Below the pieces are notes generated by a model, which saw only the letters and a program-made list of their open reading frames with translations, was not told the origin of the DNA and did not search any database. Positions 1-6,944 of a DNA stretch of 41,351 bases are shown piece after piece. Numbering within the stretch: the first letter of the stretch is position 1; the number at the start of each line of letters is the position of its first letter. A program made the translations under genes and the position numbers. The DNA is from a virus, in IMG/VR virus record IMGVR_UViG_3300009011_000025, positions 1-41,351 of that record. One strand, given 5' to 3'.

Positions 1-16
1 AATGCCGCCTCACAGC

Positions 17-93
17 AGGCACGTAGCTCAGTTGGTTAGAGCACCACCTTGACATGGTGGGGGTCGTTGGTTCGAGTCCAATCGCGCCTACCA
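17..93 (+). tRNA. tRNA-Val (GAC)
   Basis: A 77-nt cloverleaf can be folded by eye. The acceptor stem begins AGGCACG and pairs with CGCGCCT, with one A-C mismatch. The anticodon arm is CCACC-TTGACAT-GGTGG, anticodon GAC, and the T arm is GTTGG-TTCGAGT-CCAAT. The CCA end is encoded. The 5' part is host DNA. The 3' part, from position 45, is the phage-borne copy that restored the gene on integration, so the tRNA should stay functional in the lysogen. Confidence 0.97.
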
Positions 94-123
94 AACAAAA
101 TCCGCTCTGCTGGGCGGTCTAGA
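45..123. repeat. attL, 79-nt direct repeat
   Basis: These 79 bases are identical to 41229-41307. The repeat starts in the anticodon arm of tRNA-Val and runs 30 nt past the CCA end. The bases just outside differ on both sides, which sets the limits. The integrase gene starts about 1.2 kb inside and ends 80 nt from the repeat, the usual place for an integrase next to its attachment site. The exact crossover point within the repeat cannot be seen. Confidence 0.95.
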
Positions 124-152
124 GGGGTCACCGGAAACGGTGACCCCTTTTT
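124..152 (+). terminator. Phage-borne terminator of the tRNA-Val gene
   Basis: Ten-base-pair stem GGGGTCACCG/CGGTGACCCC with a GAAA loop, followed by TTTTT. It lies just inside attL, so it came with the phage. It replaces the host terminator, now stranded beyond attR at 41309. It also faces the 3' end of the minus-strand integrase gene. Confidence 0.9.
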
Positions 153-202
153 GCTTTCTGCGATTTGCAAAACTTTTGCAAAACTTTTGCAAAACTCCCA
201 CC

Positions 203-1339
203 TCAGAACGCCAATTCGGCGCCCACCTCCAGATACTCGATCTTCTTTTCGTCGTGCCCCTCTTGATAGTGCTTCGTCATCTTCTCGTCCGCATGACCCA
301 TCAAAGCCTGAATGTATTCCTGCGGGAAATTTTGCTGTTCGTACAGCCACGCTCCTAAAGCGCGGATCTCGTGAAAAGTGGGGCGCTCGCCGGCCGGCAC
401 GTGGTCGTAAGCGTGTGCCGCATCCCGGGCCTTGCTGAACTCCTTGGTCAGGTAGTCCGGGGTCACTGACGTCCAGTGGTCCTTGGCGTCGATCTGTTCC
501 CGGCGCCGGGCTTTCGGCTTGTAGTGGATCAGGTACGGCGACACGATCGGCGACCGCAGGCACTCACCGACAACCTCGCGCAGCGCTGCGCCCATGGTGA
601 TCTTCAGGTGAACCGGGTTGTCGTAGCCCTGAGTCTTTCCGGGCGACACCGTCAGCGTGTTCTTATCCATGTCGACAGCCGACTTCAACCAAGTGACGAT
701 GTCGTCTCGGCGCTGAAGGCTGGCCAGTGCCAGGCGGATTGCACGCTTCAGCCAAGGCGGCGTGGTCGCGGCGGCGATGATCATTTTTAGTCCGTCGAGC
801 GTGTGCCGCTGGCGCTTCTTCTCCGCTTCCTTCTTCACGAGCGTCAGTTCGGCGTTGTTGCGCTCAGCCAGACCCTTGGCCACGGCAAAGGCGAAGATCT
901 GAACCCAGAGCCCGCGGTGCTTCGTGTAGGCGTTGTTGCTGAACTGGTCGAGGTATTCGGCCATTGCCAGCACATCCATCTGCCCGATCAGCCGATCACC
1001 CAGGTCCTGCCGGTACCGTTCAAGCTTGAATTTGATTTCCTCCAAGGTACGAACGGCGTAAGTTTTTTCTGGCAGCCATTCCTCTTCGAAGCGTTTCAGA
1101 AGGTTGCTCACGATCGGCAAGCGGTCGCCGGTCAGAAGGGCGAGCAGTGAACCGTCATCGACCACTAGTTCCGCGAATTTCAGGTTGGCGGCCCTGGCCA
1201 ACTTGATTGCCTCCTCCAACGGCCGGTTGATGCTGGTCATCACACCGGTGATGGGGTTGCGGTACCGCCAATACTTCCCGTTCGGGTAAAGGTTTGGCGG
1301 CAACTTCCTGTTTTGAAGCGTGCGCGGCCGGGCAGCCAT
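203..1339 (-). CDS. int: Site-specific tyrosine integrase
   Basis: This 378-residue tyrosine recombinase should insert the phage into tRNA-Val and, with its excisionase, remove it. The N-terminal 60 residues resemble an arm-site DNA-binding domain, followed by a core-binding SAM-like domain. The C-terminal catalytic domain shows Arg210/211 (LQRRDD), the HEIR box (His323, Arg326), His349 (LMGHA) and the nucleophile Tyr358 (KHYQ). Length is usual for phage integrases. The start codon shares one base with the stop of the upstream excisionase-like gene. Its position beside attL makes it the likely agent of this integration. A second recombinase at 16584 is unrelated in sequence. Confidence 0.95.
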   Translation of the reverse strand: MAARPRTLQNRKLPPNLYPNGKYWRYRNPITGVMTSINRPLEEAIKLARAANLKFAELVVDDGSLLALLTGDRLPIVSNLLKRFEEEWLPEKTYAVRTLEEIKFKLERYRQDLGDRLIGQMDVLAMAEYLDQFSNNAYTKHRGLWVQIFAFAVAKGLAERNNAELTLVKKEAEKKRQRHTLDGLKMIIAAATTPPWLKRAIRLALASLQRRDDIVTWLKSAVDMDKNTLTVSPGKTQGYDNPVHLKITMGAALREVVGECLRSPIVSPYLIHYKPKARRREQIDAKDHWTSVTPDYLTKEFSKARDAAHAYDHVPAGERPTFHEIRALGAWLYEQQNFPQEYIQALMGHADEKMTKHYQEGHDEKKIEYLEVGAELAF

Positions 1340-1572
1340 CAGCCTATCTCCAGCATCTTGGCCAGCAGTGGGTCACTCGAACCCATGACTGCCGCCTGAA
1401 CATCGACGAAATACATCCCGCCTTTTACCTCTCCAATCACTTCGCCTTCCTCGATCCATCTTTTCAATTGTTGCAGGCTCGGCTTGCCGCCGACGTACCG
1501 CAGCTTTCTGTATTCGCCTGCCTCCATGAGGCGCGGCAACTTGACCGTAATCTGGGCCAGAACTTTTGCCAT
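1339..1572 (-). CDS. Probable excisionase / recombination directionality factor
   Basis: A 77-residue basic protein directly upstream of integrase, with the TGA stop sharing its A with the int ATG. The middle (about residues 25-60) reads like a winged-helix MerR/excisionase fold: a PSLQQLKRWIEEGEV helix pair, then a short strand pair GGMYFVD. Size, fold and position fit an Xis that would bend the att DNA and favour excision. A good ribosome site (GGAG, 8 nt before ATG) supports the start. It could instead be a small regulator of int. Confidence 0.75.
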   Translation of the reverse strand: MAKVLAQITVKLPRLMEAGEYRKLRYVGGKPSLQQLKRWIEEGEVIGEVKGGMYFVDVQAAVMGSSDPLLAKMLEIG

Positions 1573-1614
1573 GATGATGCTCCGCGCCGCGTGGCGGCAG
1601 AAGGTGGGGATGGT

Positions 1615-1965
1615 TTAGCGCTTCGAGCCGCCAATGATGTCGCCGGACATCGTCTTGACGCTTCCGCTGATCGCGGTGCAGGTCACATCGCCCGACATGG
1701 TGCCGACGTCGCCGCGCACGTCGCCGCATCGGACGTCACCGCTCATTGTCTTGACGCGTCCGGCTGAGCCGGTGATCTCGACTTTGCCGGATCCAGTCTC
1801 GACAGAGTCCGCATTACCGTTGACCACGACGCTGACCGGGCCGACCAGAGTGCCTTCCTGCTCGACTCCGTCGATTACGACCTTGTCGCCATTGATGCTG
1901 ATGCTGCGGCCTGTGAATGTGCGGCCGTCGATGGTGACGCTGGAACCGCCGGTGTTGATTTTCAT
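1615..1965 (-). CDS. Small beta-solenoid-like repeat protein
   Basis: A 116-residue protein of alternating short strands rich in Gly, Ser, Val and Thr, with no signal peptide and no membrane segment. The C-terminal half contains three TMSGD repeats spaced 15-20 residues apart, a pattern of stacked beta-helix turns such as those in polymer-forming or DUF4097-like proteins. It starts with MKIN and an AAGGA sequence upstream. It lies between the excisionase-like gene and the methyltransferase on the same strand. The function is unknown; similar short repeat proteins occur in Pseudomonas prophages. Confidence 0.7.
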   Translation of the reverse strand: MKINTGGSSVTIDGRTFTGRSISINGDKVVIDGVEQEGTLVGPVSVVVNGNADSVETGSGKVEITGSAGRVKTMSGDVRCGDVRGDVGTMSGDVTCTAISGSVKTMSGDIIGGSKR

Positions 1966-2019
1966 GCGCAGAAGTCCTTCGCCCGCCGTTCACCGGCAGG
2001 CTGGTAGGTGGAAGAGGGG

Positions 2020-2790
2020 CTAGGCTGTTTCGAATAAATCGATTTGTGGTACGGGGGTATCGCGAATGGTGATGGCGTCAGCGATCCGCTCGTGGGCGGT
2101 ATCGCAGATCTTGCGGTCCTGCTCGATACCGATGAACCGCCGTCCCAGTTGCATGCACGCCACGCCGGTGGTGCCGCTGCCCATCGTGTTATCCAGCACT
2201 ACTTGGCTGGGTCTGGTGTAGGTGCTGATTAGGAAAGACATCCACGCAACCGGCTTCTGTGTCGGGTGGAAACTGCCGGCCTGCTTGTCGCTGGAGAAGA
2301 ACTGCACCGAGCGTGGGTATCGCTCCGTTGAGTCATATTCAGTGAGGGCCAAGGCTTTGCCGTAACACTCCGAATTGACCGTCTTCCGTTTACTTGTCTT
2401 GCGTTCATGCCCGCTCGACATCTGCGGGTTGTACACCGGCTGCTGGCGATAGAAGACCTGAGCGCTTTCGTGCGCCCGGAGCGGCTGCTTCTTGGCGTTC
2501 AGAAATCCGGTGGCGTTGCCTTTCTCCCAAATCCACTCATACCGGTAGAACTTCGGGTTGCTCGCCACCAGCATCGAGGCGAACGGCTGGGCGGCGCACA
2601 GCACGATTGCCGCTTCTGGTTTGGCGATCCGTAGGTATTCCCGCCAGAGGGGTTCGAGCGGGATGACGGTGTCCCAGGCGCATTGAGTCGTGCCGTAGGG
2701 CAGATCGGCCAACACCATGTCGATGCTGGCGTCTGGCAAGTGCTTCATCACCTCCAAGCAGTCGCCGAGATAGAGTTCGTATTCACTCAT
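2020..2790 (-). CDS. DNA methyltransferase, beta-class amino methyltransferase
   Basis: A 256-residue AdoMet-dependent enzyme that methylates adenine N6 or cytosine N4 in DNA. Catalytic motif IV DLPY is at residues 29-32, and the AdoMet-binding motif DNTMGSGTTG is at about 200-209. The order IV before I is the beta-class arrangement shared with solitary phage methylases. No endonuclease partner is nearby, so it probably protects phage DNA from host restriction or alters regulation. Its ATG overlaps the stop of the 19-residue ORF upstream. The target sequence cannot be read from the protein. Confidence 0.92.
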   Translation of the reverse strand: MSEYELYLGDCLEVMKHLPDASIDMVLADLPYGTTQCAWDTVIPLEPLWREYLRIAKPEAAIVLCAAQPFASMLVASNPKFYRYEWIWEKGNATGFLNAKKQPLRAHESAQVFYRQQPVYNPQMSSGHERKTSKRKTVNSECYGKALALTEYDSTERYPRSVQFFSSDKQAGSFHPTQKPVAWMSFLISTYTRPSQVVLDNTMGSGTTGVACMQLGRRFIGIEQDRKICDTAHERIADAITIRDTPVPQIDLFETA

Positions 2791-2846
2791 CGCCGTGGCC
2801 CCGAGTAGATGAGCCAGGCCATGTAGGCGAGGGCGGGGAGGATCAT
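2787..2846 (-). CDS. 19-residue hydrophobic micro-ORF
   Basis: A 20-codon frame (MILPALAYMAWL...) that begins in an ATGA overlap with the stop of the upstream gene and ends in an ATGA overlap with the methyltransferase start. The peptide is mostly hydrophobic, enough for a single membrane segment, and ends in Gly-Pro-Arg-Arg. The double overlap suggests real translation, or at least a coupling device that carries ribosomes to the methyltransferase. No homolog is recognised. Confidence 0.5.
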   Translation of the reverse strand: MILPALAYMAWLIYSGPRR

Positions 2847-3409
2847 GGCGTCACCTGCTGGCCGAGCAGCACATCGCTAACGACTTCCCAAAGCCGGGCT
2901 GGTGACCATTGAAAGCGGTCGAAGTCACTGTCAGGCGCCACACCGACACGGCAGGTTGAGTGAGCACCTTTCTGCCCCTCGTACATTTTCTGCATGATCG
3001 TTGCCACCCTGCCATCACCCTGCGGCTCGGTGCGGTGGTACTTGTAGGCTCCCTGTTTGTAGCTCTGTCCGGCGCGGATAACATTGTCGAAGAGGGCAAC
3101 CATGTCGGTTCGGCCATCCGGGACCCATGGGCGGCCGCCTTTCTCTGTCCTGGCTCCTTCGTGCAGATACATCACGTAGTCGCCTTCGTCCTTCCAGACA
3201 TCTGCGTACTCGATGTTGCGCTGCTCGCCAACCAATACGCGCGACACGAAGTCGAAGCGGTGGTCATGGATTGCCGAGTGCTCGAAGCAAGCCCGGCGCG
3301 GCAACTCAGGGTGCCAGACGTGCAGGCGCTGATTGCCCTGGAGCTGGACCTGCACAAAGCCGAGGCCGTGCAGGGTGATTTTGTCGGACATCACGTCATC
3401 GATGATCAT
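2843..3409 (-). CDS. Cupin-like phage protein
   Basis: A protein of 188 residues starting at MIID, chosen because its ATG overlaps the upstream stop (ATGA). It has a possible metal-binding patch, EHSAIHDHRFDF (HxHR), and a later YHR, set among short strands typical of a cupin barrel. The other protein of this operon, 4593-5165, shows the same HDH...YHR spacing, so the two may be related. No enzyme family is recognised. It sits in the minus-strand chain downstream of the DGR reverse transcriptase. Confidence 0.65.
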   Translation of the reverse strand: MIIDDVMSDKITLHGLGFVQVQLQGNQRLHVWHPELPRRACFEHSAIHDHRFDFVSRVLVGEQRNIEYADVWKDEGDYVMYLHEGARTEKGGRPWVPDGRTDMVALFDNVIRAGQSYKQGAYKYHRTEPQGDGRVATIMQKMYEGQKGAHSTCRVGVAPDSDFDRFQWSPARLWEVVSDVLLGQQVTP

Positions 3410-3843
3410 GGCGTTACCCTCCGTGCCCAGTGCACGTGCGGGCCGTCTTCCGTGTCGAAGATGCCAAGCAGAAACCATTCGGGCCCAGGCGACTTAGGGT
3501 CCCATCCGACGCATCCCTCGCAGCCGACCGTTCCATCCCAGTAAGGGTGCGAATCAAGATCCCGCTCCATGCTCCAATATCGAAGCTCCAGCCCCTGCTC
3601 AGCCAGCCACGCATGGTATGGGGCAGGATCCTCGGTTCCGCCAAAATCAGGGATGCCTTGATGCCACCACCAGCCGTTGTGGTCGCGCTTTACTTCCATA
3701 GGCCCGAAAGGTTTGGGGCTGTGCGTAGGGCACGGCGTCACCCAGATCACGTCGGAATAATCACCGCCGCCCGAGCTGAACTTCATCTGGCAGCCGCACT
3801 TGGCCGGTGCACCGTTTACGAACGTTATCTTTTCGTCAGGCAT
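3406..3843 (-). CDS. Hypothetical phage protein, Cys- and Trp-rich
   Basis: A 145-residue protein starting at MPDEKI behind an AGGA site. It is rich in Trp, His and Gly, with Cys pairs CGC near residue 17 and CEGC near 110 that could bind a metal. It has no signal peptide or membrane segment. Its stop overlaps the next start by ATGA, so it is co-translated with the cupin-like gene. It resembles the small uncharacterised proteins of Pseudomonas phage early regions; function unknown. Confidence 0.65.
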   Translation of the reverse strand: MPDEKITFVNGAPAKCGCQMKFSSGGGDYSDVIWVTPCPTHSPKPFGPMEVKRDHNGWWWHQGIPDFGGTEDPAPYHAWLAEQGLELRYWSMERDLDSHPYWDGTVGCEGCVGWDPKSPGPEWFLLGIFDTEDGPHVHWARRVTP

Positions 3844-3890
3844 GGGAAATCCTTTGCCGCTATAGCGGCTGACTTTGAAGGGGGAGGGAG

Positions 3891-4070
3891 TTACGGGTAG
3901 TTGGTGCTGATGCGCTTGGCGATGGCTTCGAGCTGCTCGGCCATTCCCCACATGTCGTTGTTGTCGCGGCGGGACACTACGGCGGCGCGCTGGACGTTGC
4001 GGTCGATCAGGATCTTCGCTGCCAGCAAAATCAGCCAGGCCTCGAACTTGCGCCGGAAGAACCGCTTCAT
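3891..4070 (-). CDS. 59-residue basic hypothetical protein
   Basis: A short protein with a very basic start (MKRFFRRKFE), then a hydrophobic stretch WLILLAAKILI, then a polar helix. This suits a small amphipathic or membrane-associated protein. The ATG overlaps the stop of the upstream gene (ATGA), which is the main evidence that it is real. It belongs to the translationally coupled chain between the reverse transcriptase and the methyltransferase. Function unknown. Confidence 0.65.
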   Translation of the reverse strand: MKRFFRRKFEAWLILLAAKILIDRNVQRAAVVSRRDNNDMWGMAEQLEAIAKRISTNYP

Positions 4071-4261
4071 GGTTTTTCACCTGCGAGAGTGATGAACTCT
4101 CGGTTGAACGCGACGACCGTCTTGTAATGCGTTCGGCCTTCCCAGATCGGCACAAGCCTGTAGCAGTCGCCCCAGTGACTGAAGCCTGGGCGTCGGCAAA
4201 CAACCTTGTTGGTCGAGTACAGCGAGCCGTCACGCTTCCTTCTGAAGTCGGCCATGGTCAT
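4067..4261 (-). CDS. 64-residue hypothetical protein
   Basis: A small protein starting MTMADF, with a possible second start at the third codon. It is basic, rich in aromatic residues and contains single Cys residues (VVCRRPGF, GDCYRLV). Both ends overlap neighbouring genes by ATGA, which supports translation in this operon. No family is recognised. Confidence 0.65.
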   Translation of the reverse strand: MTMADFRRKRDGSLYSTNKVVCRRPGFSHWGDCYRLVPIWEGRTHYKTVVAFNREFITLAGEKP

Positions 4262-4578
4262 TCACCCTGGTTGGCCAGCATGTTCAGGCGCATGCCCGAT
4301 GTGCCGGGGATTTCGCGGGATGGCGCGACCATATCGAGCGAGTCCTCGCTATGGTGCTGAGCGGTAAGCTCATCAATCCGCTGATCCGCTGCGTTCAGGC
4401 GCAGCTGCAGGGCGTCACGTTCGGCCTTCATCCGATTGAAGGTTTCGCCGAGCACGTACTGCACTGGGCGGTGACCGCATTCACAGTCCGGCCAAGGGTT
4501 GTCCTCTGCCCAGGTCCTGCCGTCACCTTGACCAGTCTCGCAGGCCGGGCCGAGGTAAATCACTTTTGGTTCGCTCAC
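4258..4578 (-). CDS. 106-residue hypothetical protein with coiled coil
   Basis: The start is taken as GTG (VSEPKV), because AGAGGA lies 8 nt upstream and a longer frame would run into the previous gene. The N-terminal half has Cys residues (PACETG, PDCECGH) that could form a small zinc knuckle. The second half, from about residue 55, is a heptad-like helix (MKAERDALQLRLNAADQRID). Such proteins are common in phage early operons and are often near nucleic-acid enzymes; no function can be assigned. Confidence 0.7.
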   Translation of the reverse strand: MSEPKVIYLGPACETGQGDGRTWAEDNPWPDCECGHRPVQYVLGETFNRMKAERDALQLRLNAADQRIDELTAQHHSEDSLDMVAPSREIPGTSGMRLNMLANQGE

Positions 4579-4592
4579 CTTGAAAGTCCTCT

Positions 4593-5165
4593 TCAATTGT
4601 CCGTGCCTGTGTAGGTGCGCCAAGGAACCTTGACACCGTTGACCAGAAACCCCCAGTCACCACGCCACTTGCTGGTGATGAAGAGGGTGATGACGCCTTC
4701 GTGGAATACCTTGTCGATGCGGTGATACTCGCCGTGCAGCAGCTGCGCGGTGTCGCCCGGTTGGCGGTCGATGTACTCGGTGGCCTGGGCGTTGGCTGGA
4801 ACATTAAGTCCGAACAGCGCAGGGTCTTCGTGATCGAGCAGTCGCTGCTCCGTGTAACAGCCACGCAGGATGATCGTCCTCGCGTTCCATGGGTGGTCAT
4901 GCAGATCCCGGTCTTCGTCCGGCCGCATGATGTGGTGGATGCGGAACGACCACGGGAACCACCAAAGCGCCGGCTTGTGCGTCTCCCGGCTGTAGGGGTT
5001 GAACAGCCACCAGCGACCCATGTACATCTCGGTGCCGTCGGCGGACATGATGTGCAGATACGGGGTTCGCTTGGCGCGGGCGATCAGCCAGTCGGCGATA
5101 GCCGGTTGTGCAAGCAGCTTGGCGACCAGGCGCCAGAAGAGATTGATCATTCCGAAGATCCTCAT
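4593..5165 (-). CDS. Cupin-like phage protein directly downstream of the DGR RT
   Basis: A 190-residue protein starting at MRIFGM, where ATG overlaps the RT stop (ATGA); MINLFW five codons on is an alternative start. After a hydrophobic N-terminal helix comes a probable beta-barrel with HDHPW near residue 105 and GEYHRI near 155, plus Trp-rich strands. This is a cupin-type metal site pattern. The coupling to the RT means it is made with the retroelement, but nothing shows that it takes part in mutagenesis. It may share a fold with 2843-3409. Confidence 0.7.
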   Translation of the reverse strand: MRIFGMINLFWRLVAKLLAQPAIADWLIARAKRTPYLHIMSADGTEMYMGRWWLFNPYSRETHKPALWWFPWSFRIHHIMRPDEDRDLHDHPWNARTIILRGCYTEQRLLDHEDPALFGLNVPANAQATEYIDRQPGDTAQLLHGEYHRIDKVFHEGVITLFITSKWRGDWGFLVNGVKVPWRTYTGTDN

Positions 5166-6322
5166 TTCCTTGGATAGGTTTTTGTCAGTGCGCCATTGAC
5201 TGTGTGGCCGCGCTTCAGGACGACGCGGGCCAGTGCTGCCCGGTCTTTCTCGCTGTGGCTGGCTTGGCTGAGCAAGCCGAAGTAACTGTTTGCGGTTTCG
5301 CGAAGATCCTCGGCGGGCGCCGCGGCTGTTCGCTTCAATGCCTGGGCCATCGATCGCTTCCGGGTTGAACGCCGCCAAGGCTTGATGACGTGGCCAACGA
5401 AGTCGAGACCTCGATCCACTGGTTGTAGGATCGTCTTTGTTGGGTTCAGTTTGGCGCCGAGGCTGGGCAGGAATGCTTCGACCTCTGCCAGCCAGGCGTT
5501 GAGTTGTTGCGGTGACTCATGCAGGAACACGAAGTCATCGACGTAGCGGACGTAATGCTTGGCGCCGAGCTTGTGCTTGGCGAACTGGTCCAGTGCGTCG
5601 AGGTAGACGTTGGCGAAGAACTGCGACGACAGGTTGCCGATCGGCAGTCCGAGGTGCGCAGGTTGGGCGGTTAGGCGTTTGTGCTGCGGCACCCGATTGA
5701 ACAGATGGGCCGGGCTGCGCACCTCGTAGTCTTCTCGAGGGTCGTGCATCAGGATCTGTTCGGCGAGTTCCAGCCACCATGGCTCAGTGATCTTGGCGGC
5801 CAACTGCTTGCGCAGAACCTCTTTGTCGATCGCGACGAAGAAGTTGGCCAGGTCGCACTTGAGGTAGAAGAGCGGCTTCGACCAGTTCTGGCTGGCGCTG
5901 CGGATCTTCGCCTCAAGCCGTGTTGCGGCGTACAACGTGCCGCGCCCGGGAATGCATGCGCAACTGTCCGCTATGAAGCTGGCGTAGAAGCGCGGTGCCA
6001 CACGGTTGTACAGCAGGTGATGAACGACGCGGTCCCGGAAAGCGGCAGCCCAAACCTCGCGGGCTTTCGGTCGAGTGACCACGAAGCATATCGAGCGGCC
6101 TGGCCGGTATGAGCCGGCTATCAGGTCGTCGTGAAGCTTGATCAGGTTGCTCTCCAAGTCCATTTCGAAAGCCAGCGCGCTGGCGCTGTTGCGCTTCGTG
6201 CGGCGGCAGTCGTAATAGGCCTGAACAAGTTCGCTGAACGGGTAGGGACCAACAGTCGAATCTGCGGACGGGGCGGACACGGAGCTCGTTGTTCTTGTCG
6301 TTGTTGTTCTGATTGCCATCAT
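5162..6322 (-). CDS. Diversity-generating retroelement reverse transcriptase
   Basis: A 386-residue reverse transcriptase that should copy the template-repeat RNA into adenine-mutated cDNA. Motif A is CDLANFF (Asp157) and the catalytic box is YVDD (260-263). The motif GLPIGNLSSQ (225-234) has the IGxxxSQ form that marks DGR enzymes, instead of the QGxxxSP of retrons and group II introns. There is no maturase, HNH or protease domain. The ATG-ATG start lies inside the template repeat, read in another frame, and no clear Shine-Dalgarno precedes it. An in-frame GTG at 6280 is the only later candidate before the conserved region. It is coupled to the cupin-like gene downstream. Confidence 0.95.
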   Translation of the reverse strand: MMAIRTTTTRTTSSVSAPSADSTVGPYPFSELVQAYYDCRRTKRNSASALAFEMDLESNLIKLHDDLIAGSYRPGRSICFVVTRPKAREVWAAAFRDRVVHHLLYNRVAPRFYASFIADSCACIPGRGTLYAATRLEAKIRSASQNWSKPLFYLKCDLANFFVAIDKEVLRKQLAAKITEPWWLELAEQILMHDPREDYEVRSPAHLFNRVPQHKRLTAQPAHLGLPIGNLSSQFFANVYLDALDQFAKHKLGAKHYVRYVDDFVFLHESPQQLNAWLAEVEAFLPSLGAKLNPTKTILQPVDRGLDFVGHVIKPWRRSTRKRSMAQALKRTAAAPAEDLRETANSYFGLLSQASHSEKDRAALARVVLKRGHTVNGALTKTYPRK

Positions 6323-6362
6323 CGAAGTTCATGTTGAATGCGTTGTTGGCGGAGCGCTGCGA
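6262..6362 (-). repeat. DGR template repeat (TR)
   Basis: A 101-nt copy of the ends of both target genes. In the target reading frame it has nine AAC codons and one AAT, the usual DGR design, because mutating the adenines of AAC gives many residues but no stop. All 10 differences to VR1 and all 13 to VR2 fall on adenines of this strand. The last 30 nt or so (coding-strand 3' end) are identical in all copies and correspond to the initiation of mutagenic homing region. With VR2 the identity continues 4 nt further, to 6258. The 171 nt between TR and avd (6363-6533) hold no gene I can support and probably form the 5' part of the template RNA. Confidence 0.96.
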
Positions 6363-6533
6363 CCTATCGTGCTATCTACGTCGCCAAGCCGAAGGCAGAG
6401 CCGATCAGCGAGGAAACTGCGCGAGACCTGCACGGACGCTTTAGACCGTCGGTATCTCTGATGCGCATGGCGGTGACCCAGAGGTCAGCGGCACGACCAG
6501 ATTCAATTCGCACAGACCTGAAAGCCGTAACTC

Positions 6534-6890
6534 TCAGGTGGCGGGCGCGGTTGGGGTGGAGCGTTTCCAGGCGTTGGCCTGTTTGCCAATCGAGGTGGTG
6601 ACCTCTATTGCATTGGCGTGCTGCGGAACGCTGATGAATCGACTCTCTTTGAAAAGCCGCATCAGGAACTCGATCACCTGGACCTTCTCGACCAGCAAGG
6701 TCAGGTGTGGGCGCTTGTCAGGCGTCGAGTTGGCCCGAGCGATCAACATCAGCACGTCGATGCACTCATCGATGACGCGCTTCCCGAGCGACTGCTTCAG
6801 GTCTCGGGGAATGTTACGAGTGAGGTTCGTGGCCATCTGGAGCAGGCCCAGTGAAACTTTGTAGATCTGCAAATCCGTGTGCATTGCCAT
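6534..6890 (-). CDS. avd: Accessory variability determinant, Avd-type four-helix protein
   Basis: A 118-residue, all-helical, basic protein with the pattern of the bAvd / four-helix-bundle family (related to proteins from 23S rRNA intervening sequences). Helices run at about residues 3-24, 28-52, 60-85 and 95-108. In the Bordetella phage DGR, Avd forms a pentameric barrel that binds the RT and template RNA and is needed for mutagenic homing. The place between target gene and TR/RT is the usual one. The Thr/Pro/Ala tail is probably disordered. Confidence 0.9.
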   Translation of the reverse strand: MAMHTDLQIYKVSLGLLQMATNLTRNIPRDLKQSLGKRVIDECIDVLMLIARANSTPDKRPHLTLLVEKVQVIEFLMRLFKESRFISVPQHANAIEVTTSIGKQANAWKRSTPTAPAT

Positions 6891-6912
6891 TAGGCTCGCT
6901 CTCCAAGAGCAA

Positions 6913-6930
6913 CCGGCCGCAAGCGGCCGG
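6913..6930 (-). other. Hairpin 3' of VR1
   Basis: A perfect inverted repeat CCGGCCG-CAAG-CGGCCGG (7-bp stem, 4-nt loop) 30 nt beyond the 3' end of VR1, between the stop of target 1 and the avd start. No T-run follows on either strand, so it is not a typical terminator. In the Bordetella phage DGR a hairpin of similar size just after VR is needed for target recognition, so this is a good candidate for the same role. Confidence 0.6.
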
Positions 6931-6944
6931 ATTAAATAAGCGAA

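Noticed and set aside
36-563. Minus-strand frame across the tRNA and attL
   Set aside because: It covers a tRNA gene and antiparallel integrase codons; no domain.
5162-6322. RT as group II intron or retron enzyme
   Set aside because: No maturase or HNH domain, no intron RNA ends, IGxxxSQ motif instead of QGxxxSP, and a clear TR/VR system adjoins it.
6338-6601. Plus-strand frame of 87 codons between TR and avd
   Set aside because: No ribosome site; it overlaps TR and the end of avd. The stretch is better read as template RNA leader.
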